DNA of 6,686 nt, taken from contig JAZSHI010000027.1 in the NCBI GenBank assembly GCA_045533195.1, positions 1 to 6,686 on the forward strand, in the 5' to 3' direction. Of the stretch, positions 1 to 6,154 are shown piece by piece. The position numbers and the translations under genes are program-made. Within the stretch, counting starts at the first letter, position 1. The number at the start of each line of letters is the position of its first letter. The DNA is from SIG607 sp045533195. GTDB taxonomy: Bacteria; Bacillota; Clostridia; Oscillospirales; Acutalibacteraceae. The notes under the pieces were generated by a model that was given only the letters and a program-made list of their open reading frames with translations, did not search any database and had not been told where the DNA came from.

Positions 1-489
1 ATATGAAAGATAATCGGTAGCCGAATGAGACGTGAGGTAGATAAGCTTTCTTTTAGGTCTGTTTACTGGTGTAACCGTGCAAATTGATGTAGCGTCCATT
101 GTTTGTCCTTCTTTCAAAATATAGTAATGATTTGCAGGATACTGGGTGAATATAGGTATCGCGATTTTGTTCTTGCGGTATTCACTGGGCGTAATGGAGA
201 AGCGTTTTGCAAATGATCTTGTGTAACCTTCGTGAGACTGATAGTGATAGTCTAAAGCCACGTCAATTACAGTATTATCTGAATCAACTAACTTCGCCGC
301 ACTCTCGCTGAGCAGGACAGCATTTATATATTCGTACAGAGTAATACTCATATGTTTTTGAAATAATCTGTCGAGTTGACGTCGAGAATATCCAACCGCA
401 CTACATACGTTCTCAACACTGAATTCCATATCAGTGTGATGTGATTTGATATACTCTTGTGCCAAAACTACCGCTTTTACATCATTCAT
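1..489 (-). CDS. AraC-family transcriptional regulator, Rob-like (C-terminus cut by window edge)
   Basis: Cytoplasmic DNA-binding transcription regulator. The frame is open from ATG at 489 to the window edge (163 residues seen), so it is incomplete at its C-terminus. The DNA-binding domain is N-terminal: a first helix-turn-helix at about residues 23-56 (FSVENVCSAVGYSRRQLDRL) and a second at about 73-107, ending in the typical FSITPSEYRK. From about residue 135 the pattern TVTPVNRPKRKLIYL...ATDYLSY resembles the start of the GyrI-like effector-binding tail found in Rob/SoxS-type regulators of Firmicutes. This arrangement (HTH first, sensor second) is the Rob order, not the AraC order. The sequence TAAGGG lies 6 nt before the ATG. 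It is on the same strand as the enzyme operon and 68 bp beyond it, so it may be its last gene or have its own promoter. Ligand and targets are unknown. Confidence 0.9.
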   Translation of the reverse strand, partial: MNDVKAVVLAQEYIKSHHTDMEFSVENVCSAVGYSRRQLDRLFQKHMSITLYEYINAVLLSESAAKLVDSDNTVIDVALDYHYQSHEGYTRSFAKRFSITPSEYRKNKIAIPIFTQYPANHYYILKEGQTMDATSICTVTPVNRPKRKLIYLTSHSATDYLSY

Positions 490-557
490 CTTGCACCCTT
501 AACCTATGATAACACCATACCATTACTTATTCTTGATATATATGGACAAATCTCAAT
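490..557 (-). promoter_or_regulatory. Intergenic leader of the AraC-like gene, possible weak promoter
   Basis: This 68-bp gap separates the last enzyme gene from the AraC-like gene and is the longest gap in the window. Read on the minus strand it is AT-rich, with a TTGAGA/TTGTCC stretch near the upstream end and TATCAT about 17 nt before the start codon. These boxes do not pair at a 16-18 bp spacing, so no clean sigma-70 promoter can be called. There is a short tandem ATGGTATGGT, but no convincing dyad operator and no hairpin followed by a T run. It therefore does not look like a terminator for the upstream operon, and read-through into the regulator gene is possible. Confidence 0.25.
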
Positions 558-1472
558 TTATATCTTTCCAAATCCTTTAAGATAAAGCAGATTGAGAACA
601 ATGTTACAGCCCTTCCACCAATTTTTACTTATTGCCCATTCATCAGCAAAGTCGTTCCATCTCCATGGAATATCCCAAGAGCCATCAGATAGCTGAGTAT
701 TAACTATAAAGTCACATTCATACTCTGCGATGTCTTTATTATCTGCATAATACTCACTTTCTCTTGAATTAAAGAACTGTGAAGGCTTACACATATAAGC
801 ACTCCATTTTGTTTTGTCGGTAACTATTAACTTATTTACTGATTTTTTGAGTTTTGCCTTCAATACATGATAAGGTACTAAATTCGTGGCACCTGCTTTT
901 TCAATATACTCTTTCATCCTTATGTAACAGGTACAGGTGTGCATATCAATAATCTCTTCAGGTGATAGGGCTCCTATGGCTTCGTTTACAATGCGAATTC
1001 CAAGGTTGAACAAATCACTGCCAGGTTCTGCGTATCTAACAATAAAACCTGCTATCTGAGATGTTCCGTTATAGTCAGTATGGCAACTGCTAACGCTATC
1101 GGTATGCCACCATGGAGCATGAGGATAGTCATTGTTACTCGGTACAGTAATTGCCCAAGTTTTGCCGTTAAAGTGTTCACCACTACCGTACCATTTAAGC
1201 AAACCTTTTATTACAGGGTGATTTGCATCTTCAAAATCTATTTCTCGGATTATATCACTTGCTGTGTTTGAATGTAGAGGAATAGAATTGGGATTCCAAC
1301 AGTCAGCCTCAACAGCGTGTCCGAAACCGCCGTCCTCATTCTGATAGTAAGACAATGCGTTTATAACCGCTTCTTTGCTGCCGTTTTCAAAATGATATTG
1401 GAAACGAGCTAAATCAAGCGGTCTTGCGTTACGATACATAAATTCTTTTGCTTTTAAAAATGTGTTATTCAT
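558..1472 (-). CDS. Terpenoid-cyclase-fold (alpha-alpha toroid) protein, first paralog
   Basis: A 304-residue soluble protein of the squalene-cyclase/prenyltransferase-like toroid superfamily. It carries QW-type repeat signatures near both ends: QNEDGGFG at 44-51 and QLSDGSW at 260-266. Aromatic and histidine-rich segments (PHAPWW 117-122) lie between them. The acidic DxDD catalytic motif of squalene-hopene cyclases is not visible, and the protein is about half the length of those enzymes, so a true triterpene cyclase role is unlikely. The substrate is unknown. No signal peptide or membrane segment is seen. The ATG at 1472 is preceded by AAGGGAG with a 9-nt spacer, which supports this start. 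It begins 21 bp after the deaminase stop and is probably co-transcribed. A second protein of the same fold is encoded at 2167-3051. The fold call is fairly secure; the function is not. Confidence 0.8.
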   Translation of the reverse strand: MNNTFLKAKEFMYRNARPLDLARFQYHFENGSKEAVINALSYYQNEDGGFGHAVEADCWNPNSIPLHSNTASDIIREIDFEDANHPVIKGLLKWYGSGEHFNGKTWAITVPSNNDYPHAPWWHTDSVSSCHTDYNGTSQIAGFIVRYAEPGSDLFNLGIRIVNEAIGALSPEEIIDMHTCTCYIRMKEYIEKAGATNLVPYHVLKAKLKKSVNKLIVTDKTKWSAYMCKPSQFFNSRESEYYADNKDIAEYECDFIVNTQLSDGSWDIPWRWNDFADEWAISKNWWKGCNIVLNLLYLKGFGKI

Positions 1473-1493
1473 GTTATAAAACTCCCTTGTGTA

Positions 1494-1904
1494 TCAACAT
1501 ATAACCGGATGCCATGCAAACGGTAATAAATCTTTTGCAGTCACTTTTATTAAGTTACCATTTTCATCATTAACTACTACTTTTATATCAGGGCAGTATT
1601 CAAAAAGCATTTGACGGCAGTTGCCGCAAGGAGAAACAACGCAATTCGGAGCTTTATCGTGGACTGCAACAATTGTGTCAAATTCTCTTTCACCGTTCGA
1701 TATGGCAATTCCCATTGTGATATATTCAGCACAAGATCCGTGTATTCCGTCACAGTTCACGCCCTTATATATTTTTCCGCTTTTACATAGCAAAGCACAT
1801 CCGACAGTGTGATTATAAACACCGTCATCGAAGTTTTTATTTAAAACTTCAAGAGCAATTTCTATTAGTTCTCGGTCATTCTTTGTTATATCGTATTTTT
1901 TCAA
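1494..1904 (-). CDS. Cytidine deaminase family protein, blasticidin-S-deaminase-like
   Basis: Zinc-dependent deaminase of the small homotetrameric cytidine deaminase superfamily, 136 residues from the chosen start. The zinc ligands and proton shuttle are intact: CAE at 58-60 and PCGNC at 92-96, giving Cys58, Cys93, Cys96 and Glu60. Conserved surroundings are TVGCALL near 33-39, GKIYKGVN near 43-50, SPCGNCRQ and a C-terminal LLPFAW. The spacing and the SPCGxCRQ...LLP pattern resemble blasticidin S deaminase more than housekeeping Cdd. The substrate could be a nucleoside antibiotic or cytidine. TTG at 1904 is chosen because AAGGAG lies 8 nt upstream. The GTG at 1913 would sit directly against that Shine-Dalgarno site. 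The Shine-Dalgarno site overlaps the 3' end of the DUF3795 gene, suggesting translational coupling. Confidence 0.88.
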   Translation of the reverse strand: MKKYDITKNDRELIEIALEVLNKNFDDGVYNHTVGCALLCKSGKIYKGVNCDGIHGSCAEYITMGIAISNGEREFDTIVAVHDKAPNCVVSPCGNCRQMLFEYCPDIKVVVNDENGNLIKVTAKDLLPFAWHPVIC

Positions 1905-1918
1905 TGATCTCACTCCTT
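1905..1918 (-). promoter_or_regulatory. Ribosome binding site deciding the deaminase start
   Basis: On the minus strand this reads AAGGAGTGAGATCA and is followed by TTG. AAGGAG with an 8-nt spacer selects TTG at 1904 as the start. The upstream GTG at 1913 overlaps the Shine-Dalgarno sequence itself and has no room for initiation. The TGA inside the site is the stop of the preceding DUF3795 gene. Confidence 0.7.
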
Positions 1919-2281
1919 GATTTGATTACACTTATTTACATATTTTACTTGGTAATCCGAGAGCTCTTTGCACGGGTACTCCGAGCATTTGCTGCAGGAA
2001 TCCACACTACGTTCTTTACAGCACTTTACAAAAGGACAGCCTTTGCATAGTTCAAACACGTTCTGGGATCTGCCACCCTCACAGTTGATTTTTTCAAGAG
2101 GGATATCAAGGCCGAATTGCTCTTTATAAAAGCTCTGTGACTGTCTGCGCAGGTTATTATCATTTCTTAGTGTCGCAATATATGTAATACACCTTGCGCA
2201 GTCATGACCGCAATAACACGGCAGTGAGAACAGCTTGCCAATCCGATGAGAACTGTCTGTAATCCTTGCGATTTTATCCAA
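1910..2281 (-). CDS. DUF3795-type cysteine-rich protein, start not clear (possibly fused to the upstream cyclase-like gene)
   Basis: A small Cys-rich protein matching the DUF3795 pattern. It has an N-terminal CYCGHDCARC cluster followed by TYIAT, then CKGCPFVKCC, and CSKCSEYPC near the end. Twelve or more cysteines suggest metal or Fe-S/zinc binding; the function of the family is unknown. The given start is a TTG at 2281 without a Shine-Dalgarno site, and there is no in-frame ATG or GTG before the Cys cluster. The first ~18 residues (ARITDSSHRIGKLF) look instead like the expected C-terminus of the upstream cyclase-like protein. So the DUF3795 part, from about SLPCYCG (near 2227), either lost its own start or is translated as a fusion after a frameshift. 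It overlaps the upstream frame by 115 bp. The DUF3795 call is good; the 5' boundary is uncertain. Confidence 0.75.
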   Translation of the reverse strand: MDKIARITDSSHRIGKLFSLPCYCGHDCARCITYIATLRNDNNLRRQSQSFYKEQFGLDIPLEKINCEGGRSQNVFELCKGCPFVKCCKERSVDSCSKCSEYPCKELSDYQVKYVNKCNQIKE

Positions 2282-3051
2282 CGGTCGGATAACGGAAAAT
2301 ACACTCCGTCCTTTACTGCAGCGCCCATATCCCAGGTTCCGTCAGTCTGATGATTGGCCTTTAACCAGTCGTAAGCAAAGGATAACTTATCTTTCCCAGA
2401 CTCATATCGAGCGAGAAGCTCTATTGTTGCCAGATAACGGCTTGTCTTTTTACTTTGGAATTCATCCGGCACGCTATCGAGTCTGTTTTCATAAACATAG
2501 TAGATACCGTCCTCGTGACTCAGCACGTAATCAAGCATAAGGCTTTCTGTCTGCTTATCAAGCATACCGGGAAGTATGGATAACTGATAGAAGTTGACAA
2601 AATCAATAAGTCTTCCGCCCTTAGGCTTTCTACCGAACATCTGCGTATAACAAGTATCATAATCAGTCTGAGAATAGATACCGCTGCTGAATGCTTTCGT
2701 AATTACCTGTGCCCATTTGCCGGCAATCTCATTGGCAGACTCACATCGATCAGTAAATCTACGGATACGCGCAGCAACAATCAGATCCACAAAGGTTTCA
2801 AAATCGCTTGTTTTTTCTTTGCCCTCAGGAAGTTCACCCGTATGTAACAACGTCTCCATGTGGGCAATAGCTTTCTTAATACAATTATCTTCTGCGGTGT
2901 AACCCAACAACTCCAAACGGAACAGAGCCATCTCTGTCGTCATCGGCGTATCACTATCTCTGCGCAGGGTATGAAAGCACCCCCAACTTCCGTCAGGATG
3001 CTGCATAGAGATTATTTGGTTAGCCCATTTTCCGTTCCTATAGTTCTGCAT
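2167..3051 (-). CDS. Terpenoid-cyclase-fold (alpha-alpha toroid) protein, second paralog, with disturbed C-terminus
   Basis: A 294-residue toroid-fold protein with QW-like repeats at QHPDGSW (17-23) and QTDGTWDMG (235-243). Between them lie long helical segments typical of prenyltransferase/squalene-oxidase repeats. No DxDD catalytic motif is visible and the substrate is unknown. ATG at 3051 is preferred over GTG at 3060 because AAGGCGGTGA ends 5 nt before it, and the GTG lies inside that site. Through residue 260 (YFPLSDRWIK) the sequence looks like family members. The last ~34 residues are a shifted reading of the DUF3795 Cys region and do not look native. The plausible native end (RITDSSHRIGKLF) is in the -1 frame from an A4 run at 2272-2275. 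The gene follows the nucleotidyltransferase by about 30 bp. The sampled base composition here is higher in GC than in its neighbours. Confidence 0.75.
   Translation of the reverse strand: MQNYRNGKWANQIISMQHPDGSWGCFHTLRRDSDTPMTTEMALFRLELLGYTAEDNCIKKAIAHMETLLHTGELPEGKEKTSDFETFVDLIVAARIRRFTDRCESANEIAGKWAQVITKAFSSGIYSQTDYDTCYTQMFGRKPKGGRLIDFVNFYQLSILPGMLDKQTESLMLDYVLSHEDGIYYVYENRLDSVPDEFQSKKTSRYLATIELLARYESGKDKLSFAYDWLKANHQTDGTWDMGAAVKDGVYFPLSDRWIKSQGLQTVLIGLASCSHCRVIAVMTAQGVLHILRH
2272..2275 (-). other. A4 run at the apparent -1 frame break between cyclase-like gene and DUF3795
   Basis: On the minus strand the codons are TGG ATA AAA TCG, with four As spanning the ATA/AAA boundary. Lys-tRNA on AAA could re-pair one base back. 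Adding one A to the run would also restore the frame, changing TCG CAA GGA to ATC GCA AGG. The restored reading gives SDRWIK followed by IARITDSSHRIGKLF and then the DUF3795 Cys cluster. The site is not a canonical X-XXY-YYZ slippery heptamer, so an indel (biological or sequencing) is at least as likely as programmed slippage. Confidence 0.45.
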
Positions 3052-3056
3052 TATGC

Positions 3057-3066
3057 TCACCGCCTT
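3057..3066 (-). promoter_or_regulatory. Ribosome binding site deciding the second cyclase-like gene start
   Basis: The minus-strand sequence AAGGCGGTGA matches 9 of 10 positions of the extended Shine-Dalgarno AAGGAGGTGA. Five nucleotides then separate it from ATG at 3051. The GTG at 3060 is part of the site, so the longer start is unlikely. Confidence 0.7.
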
Positions 3067-3081
3067 ATTTCACTGGTATTA

Positions 3082-3747
3082 CTAAATGCTGAGTATTGTT
3101 TCTTTACACCATGTAAATAACAAGTCAAATGCTTCGTCAAAGTCAAACTCAGTTCCGTCACTTAAAGAAATTGCGGTATCCAAAACAAGTCTGTCCTTAC
3201 CGGATAACACCTCTCGAAGTTCCTTTTTAGTACCAACAAATTTGCCACTGTTCAAATAATATAAGTTCTGCAGTATAAAGAATACTGCCCTATATGTAAA
3301 CGGCAACTTGGAAACGTTCTTTTCTTTTGAAGCGTGAATATATCGGTGACAGATCTCGTGATATAAGTTCCCCAGACTCATTTTCACAAAATTGCGCACA
3401 TCGGTTTCTGTGTATTCCGGGACAAGCTTTGCAAGTGTTCCAAAATAATCCTTCGTTGTATGGAGAAGATGACATATCTCAAGAGGATTCCAGTTTTGTA
3501 ATTCTTCTATTCCGCAAATGAACCCACACGATTTATCATAATCTTCTAGGGAAGAGATTGCCTTTCTATATTTGGCAAGATCGGCAACACTCATATCTCT
3601 GATCACAACCATAATATCAATATCACTATTGTCCGTTGCTTCGCCTCTTAAATAACTGCCCTGAAGTCCAACATAAAGGAGGCGTTCCTTAAAATAAGCT
3701 TTTAGCAAATCTATTAACGAATTTAAATATACATCTACTTTAAACAT
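3082..3747 (-). CDS. Nucleotidyltransferase-fold protein with helical C-terminal part
   Basis: A 221-residue cytoplasmic protein of the polymerase-beta-like nucleotidyltransferase superfamily. The active-site signature is clear: G30-S31 followed by D42 and D44 (QGSYLRGEATDNSDIDIMVV), which bind the metal-nucleotide. The third carboxylate is not obvious. After about residue 110 the protein is mainly helical, with repeated aromatic and His residues (LYHEICHRYIHAS), as in the helical or HEPN-like C-terminal parts of antibiotic and small-ligand nucleotidyltransferases. It likely transfers an NMP group to a small molecule or protein; the acceptor is unknown. ATG at 3747 follows AAAGGAT with about 8 nt spacing. 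It starts 5 bp after the ASCH-GNAT stop, so it belongs to the same transcript. It is not large enough and lacks the motifs to be a tRNA CCA enzyme. Confidence 0.85.
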   Translation of the reverse strand: MFKVDVYLNSLIDLLKAYFKERLLYVGLQGSYLRGEATDNSDIDIMVVIRDMSVADLAKYRKAISSLEDYDKSCGFICGIEELQNWNPLEICHLLHTTKDYFGTLAKLVPEYTETDVRNFVKMSLGNLYHEICHRYIHASKEKNVSKLPFTYRAVFFILQNLYYLNSGKFVGTKKELREVLSGKDRLVLDTAISLSDGTEFDFDEAFDLLFTWCKETILSI

Positions 3748-3752
3748 TAGTT

Positions 3753-4517
3753 TTATCCTTTCGGTTTATCACATACACAGATATATCTTTTAGTATTAAA
3801 CTTTGTTTCGGTTTTTGCAACAGCAAATCCATACCTTTTATAAAACCCAATAGCATCGTCATCAGTTTCGGCGGTGATACTATGCACATTAAAATTATTA
3901 AAAATAAAGTCTATAAGTTTACTGCCAATACCTTGACCTTGGTGTTCAGGTTTTATAGCAATATCAAGTATGGTGGCAGAGTTGTTTTGAGTCTTGAAAA
4001 CAACAATACCTTTATATTTGCTATTCTCTTTGTAGGCATAGATATTGGCGTTTTCGTTTTCTTGATATTTCTTTGCTCTGTTCAGTAATCGTTCTTCAGT
4101 GGGATTGTATACGCTCGGTGCAAGTAATTTCAATATATCAGGTTCAGTTATTATTTCTTTAATGTCACAGATTGAAGATACATTACAAAGTTCTATACCT
4201 AAGGCACCATATTTTTTAATTTGCTCCTTGGTGTAATACTGTTCCATATCGGTGTAATGGGCAGTATCAAGTTCGGCAACTGTATAGCCGCACTTTTCAA
4301 GTGGCAACGCATTGTACAATTCTTTAAAATTAGAGAATTTATGTAGTCCAGAAATCTGTGCTGTGATGATATCTTTGGTTGAGGAACAGTCAAAAACAAC
4401 GGTATCTTCAACATTGATTCGTTGCCGCTTCTCATCATTAAGCCTAAGTTCAATTGTTTTACTACCATCCGCAATCTTTCTAAAAGCAGATGGAACGAGA
4501 TTCATATAGTGAATCAT
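3753..4517 (-). CDS. ASCH domain - GNAT acetyltransferase fusion protein
   Basis: A 254-residue two-domain protein. Residues 1 to about 110 form an ASCH domain (PUA-like beta fold), shown by the GxKTIELRLNDEK motif at 18-30 and the later YGALGIEL. ASCH domains are thought to bind RNA or nucleic acid. Residues ~150-250 form a GNAT N-acetyltransferase domain, with IYAYKENSKYKGIVVF, ILDIAIKPEHQGQGIG (acetyl-CoA P-loop at 193-198) and AIGFYKRYGF. The pairing suggests acetylation of an RNA-associated or nucleotide-like substrate, but this is inference. ATG at 4517 is preceded by AAGGAG with 8 nt spacing and overlaps the upstream YdcF stop as ATGA, indicating translational coupling. The DNA is very AT-rich (16 of 60 bases are G or C at 3781-3840). 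The domain calls are strong; the substrate is unknown. Confidence 0.88.
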   Translation of the reverse strand: MIHYMNLVPSAFRKIADGSKTIELRLNDEKRQRINVEDTVVFDCSSTKDIITAQISGLHKFSNFKELYNALPLEKCGYTVAELDTAHYTDMEQYYTKEQIKKYGALGIELCNVSSICDIKEIITEPDILKLLAPSVYNPTEERLLNRAKKYQENENANIYAYKENSKYKGIVVFKTQNNSATILDIAIKPEHQGQGIGSKLIDFIFNNFNVHSITAETDDDAIGFYKRYGFAVAKTETKFNTKRYICVCDKPKG

Positions 4518-5113
4518 AACAAATACTCCTTAATATCCCCGACAAACTGATTACCACAACGTGCAAGTTCACCAAGCACACGGTCAATACCTTGCTCGGA
4601 TTTATACCAATTATCTTTGGTTATTCCCATACATACAACAGGACATACATAAAACTTTGTATCGGGAAACGCCATCTGATAAAGCATAAGACAACGCCGA
4701 GCGTGAAATGCTTTACAAATAATCAATGCCGACTTTATCTCTAATCCTTTTTCATCAACAACCTTTCGAGAGAGGAAAGCGTTGTCACGAGTATGACCAG
4801 ACTTATCTTCTCCAACGATTACATCAGTAGGCACTCCATTTTTAACAAACACATCTCTAAAGAACTCACAGTCGGATTGATAGTCGCCATTGTATATATC
4901 TGCCTTTGAGCGAACACCGGGCCAACTATCTCGTTTAACACTGACTCCACCTGACGGAATAAGCCACTTCGCATATCCCTTGCGATATAGTTCAACAGCA
5001 TATTCAGGTTGTTCAGGATGGGAACCACCGGGCAGGAAAATAGCATCCACCTTTTGCGGTTTGTCCTCAACAAATATGAAGTTTGTTATGTCATTTATGA
5101 TGCGGTTATTCAT
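4514..5113 (-). CDS. YdcF/DUF218-family protein
   Basis: A 199-residue protein of the YdcF-like (DUF218) superfamily, whose Rossmann-like fold is linked to SanA and YdcF. Visible family marks are DAIFLPGGS at 23-31, LIPSGG at 51-56, a HTRDNA segment at 107-112 in the place of the usual T-x-x-N-A, and ICKAFHARR at 132-140. There is no transmembrane segment or signal peptide, unlike membrane-anchored SanA, so it is probably cytosolic. The reaction is unknown; some members bind S-adenosylmethionine. ATG at 5113 is chosen because AGGA lies 7 nt upstream and it overlaps the preceding GNAT stop by only 8 bp. A longer TTG-initiated form from 5137 would overlap the GNAT by 32 bp and has no better ribosome site. 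It ends in the ATGA overlap with the ASCH-GNAT gene. Confidence 0.85.
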   Translation of the reverse strand: MNNRIINDITNFIFVEDKPQKVDAIFLPGGSHPEQPEYAVELYRKGYAKWLIPSGGVSVKRDSWPGVRSKADIYNGDYQSDCEFFRDVFVKNGVPTDVIVGEDKSGHTRDNAFLSRKVVDEKGLEIKSALIICKAFHARRCLMLYQMAFPDTKFYVCPVVCMGITKDNWYKSEQGIDRVLGELARCGNQFVGDIKEYLL

Positions 5114-5645
5114 TTGCAATTCCTTTTTTAATTTCATAGCATTTTACATCGCATAGTTCATCTGAACCGAATTTTGCCTTTGCTTTTGAAAAATGTGTGA
5201 ATTTCATATCACATTTCTCCATAACCCTGCCGGAAGCTATATTTTCCACATGATGATCTGCGATAACCGTTTCAACACCATCATTAAAAAGTTCGGTTAT
5301 TACTGCTTTCAAGGATTCCGTTAGATAGCCGTTATTCCAATAATCATATGCTAAAACATAGCCAACTTCAGCAGTCTTTTTATCTTCTGATAAATCAATA
5401 ACATCAATTACACCAATTAGGTTGTTGCCATCTCTAAGAGTAATACCCCAACGGTAATCGAACCCTTTCTCTGTTTGGCTTTTATACATTTTTAGCAGTT
5501 GTTTCGTTTCTTCAATACTTTTATGCGGATGCCAACGGCAATAGCGAGCAACACGCTCATCCCAAGTCCAATTTTTAAACATTTCTGCTGCATCCGTTTC
5601 GTTAAGCGGTCTAAGTAACAGCCGTTCAGTTTTAATAATACTCAT
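5106..5645 (-). CDS. GNAT N-acetyltransferase, RimJ/RimL type
   Basis: A 179-residue acetyltransferase of the RimJ/RimL branch of GNAT, near the usual family length. It begins with the hallmark TERLLLRPLNETDA (6-19). Then come WGITLRDGNNLIGVIDV, the acetyl-CoA region AEVGYVLAYDYWNNGYLTESL (92-112, with W103 and the NNGYLTE stretch) and the NIASGRVMEKCDMK helix (135-148). Members acetylate ribosomal-protein N-termini or small molecules including antibiotics; which applies here cannot be told. ATG at 5645 follows GGAG about 9 nt upstream, and only 2 bp separate it from the preceding stop. It is a different branch from the GNAT domain at 3753-4517, so the two are not a recent duplication. Confidence 0.9.
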   Translation of the reverse strand: MSIIKTERLLLRPLNETDAAEMFKNWTWDERVARYCRWHPHKSIEETKQLLKMYKSQTEKGFDYRWGITLRDGNNLIGVIDVIDLSEDKKTAEVGYVLAYDYWNNGYLTESLKAVITELFNDGVETVIADHHVENIASGRVMEKCDMKFTHFSKAKAKFGSDELCDVKCYEIKKGIANE

Positions 5646-5647
5646 AA

Positions 5648-6151
5648 TTAGTTCTCCATATCAATTACTCTTTTGACTTCTTTTCGGTTTTTAATCCACA
5701 TAGTTTTCTGTGTATAATGGCTAAGTATCTTTCTGATTTCAACCATATTTTTATTTTTGAAAGTATCCGTCCATTTGAGTAGGTTATAAACCGATTTCAA
5801 AGTTTCTTTTTTGCCTTTTGCAAGGCCAAGTTTTCTTTTAATGGCACGCTTTATAATTCTATAAGTATAAACACGTTTAGGTATATCAAGCACATAGATT
5901 TTATCAGCATCTTCAAAGCATTTGCCAACCCAAGCATAATATACACCTTCTATAATCCAATTGTCATTTTTAAGAATATCATTAAGTAATGCGGTGCGCT
6001 TTTCAATAGGCATTTTAACGCCATAACCATCTGCATTGTTATCCCATTGAATATCATCCAAATCATAGTGCGGGATGTTATACTTTTCATTTAGTGCCTT
6101 GGCCAAATATGTTTTACCCGAGCCACTGCAACCAATTATATGTATTTTCAT
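5648..6151 (-). CDS. Small P-loop NTPase, FlaR (DNA topology modulation)/adenylate-kinase-like
   Basis: A 167-residue P-loop protein. The Walker A motif GCSGSGKT at 7-14 follows the first beta strand (MKIHII). DLDDIQW at 30-36 is typical of the FlaR-like kinase family, and WIIEGVY at 65-71 is a conserved strand region. The C-terminal half is rich in Lys and Arg (residues ~93-115, 130-160). Proteins of this group are often labelled topology modulation protein, but the fold is that of a nucleotide or small-molecule kinase, and the substrate is not known. ATG at 6151 has GGAAG upstream, about 10 nt away, overlapping the 3' end of the preceding gene. It lies 3 bp after that gene's stop. The length is normal and nothing is truncated. 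Confidence 0.86.
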   Translation of the reverse strand: MKIHIIGCSGSGKTYLAKALNEKYNIPHYDLDDIQWDNNADGYGVKMPIEKRTALLNDILKNDNWIIEGVYYAWVGKCFEDADKIYVLDIPKRVYTYRIIKRAIKRKLGLAKGKKETLKSVYNLLKWTDTFKNKNMVEIRKILSHYTQKTMWIKNRKEVKRVIDMEN

Positions 6152-6154
6152 AAC

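Noticed and set aside
490..557. Rho-independent terminator after the operon
   Set aside because: No GC-rich hairpin followed by a T run is present on the minus strand.
2264..2281. Classic programmed -1 frameshift signal
   Set aside because: The site is an A4 run and does not fit X-XXY-YYZ. No clear downstream stem-loop or upstream Shine-Dalgarno-like stimulator was recognised, so only simple slippage or an indel can be argued.
2717..3120. Plus-strand open frames at 2717-2902 and 2860-3120
   Set aside because: They are antisense to the second cyclase-like gene, overlap each other and show no recognisable family pattern.
3882..4088. Plus-strand open frame of 68 codons with a hydrophobic, membrane-like translation
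   Set aside because: It lies wholly antisense to the GNAT domain of a clear two-domain protein. The hydrophobic look comes from reading AT-rich DNA backwards, and no convincing ribosome site was seen.
4199..5073. Alternative minus-strand frames at 4199-4474 and 4819-5073
   Set aside because: They lie inside the ASCH-GNAT and YdcF genes in other frames. The latter genes have family motifs throughout and good starts, and these frames have none.
4514..5137. Longer YdcF start at 5137 (TTG)
   Set aside because: It overlaps the upstream GNAT by 32 bp and has no better ribosome site than ATG at 5113, which follows AGGA at 7 nt.
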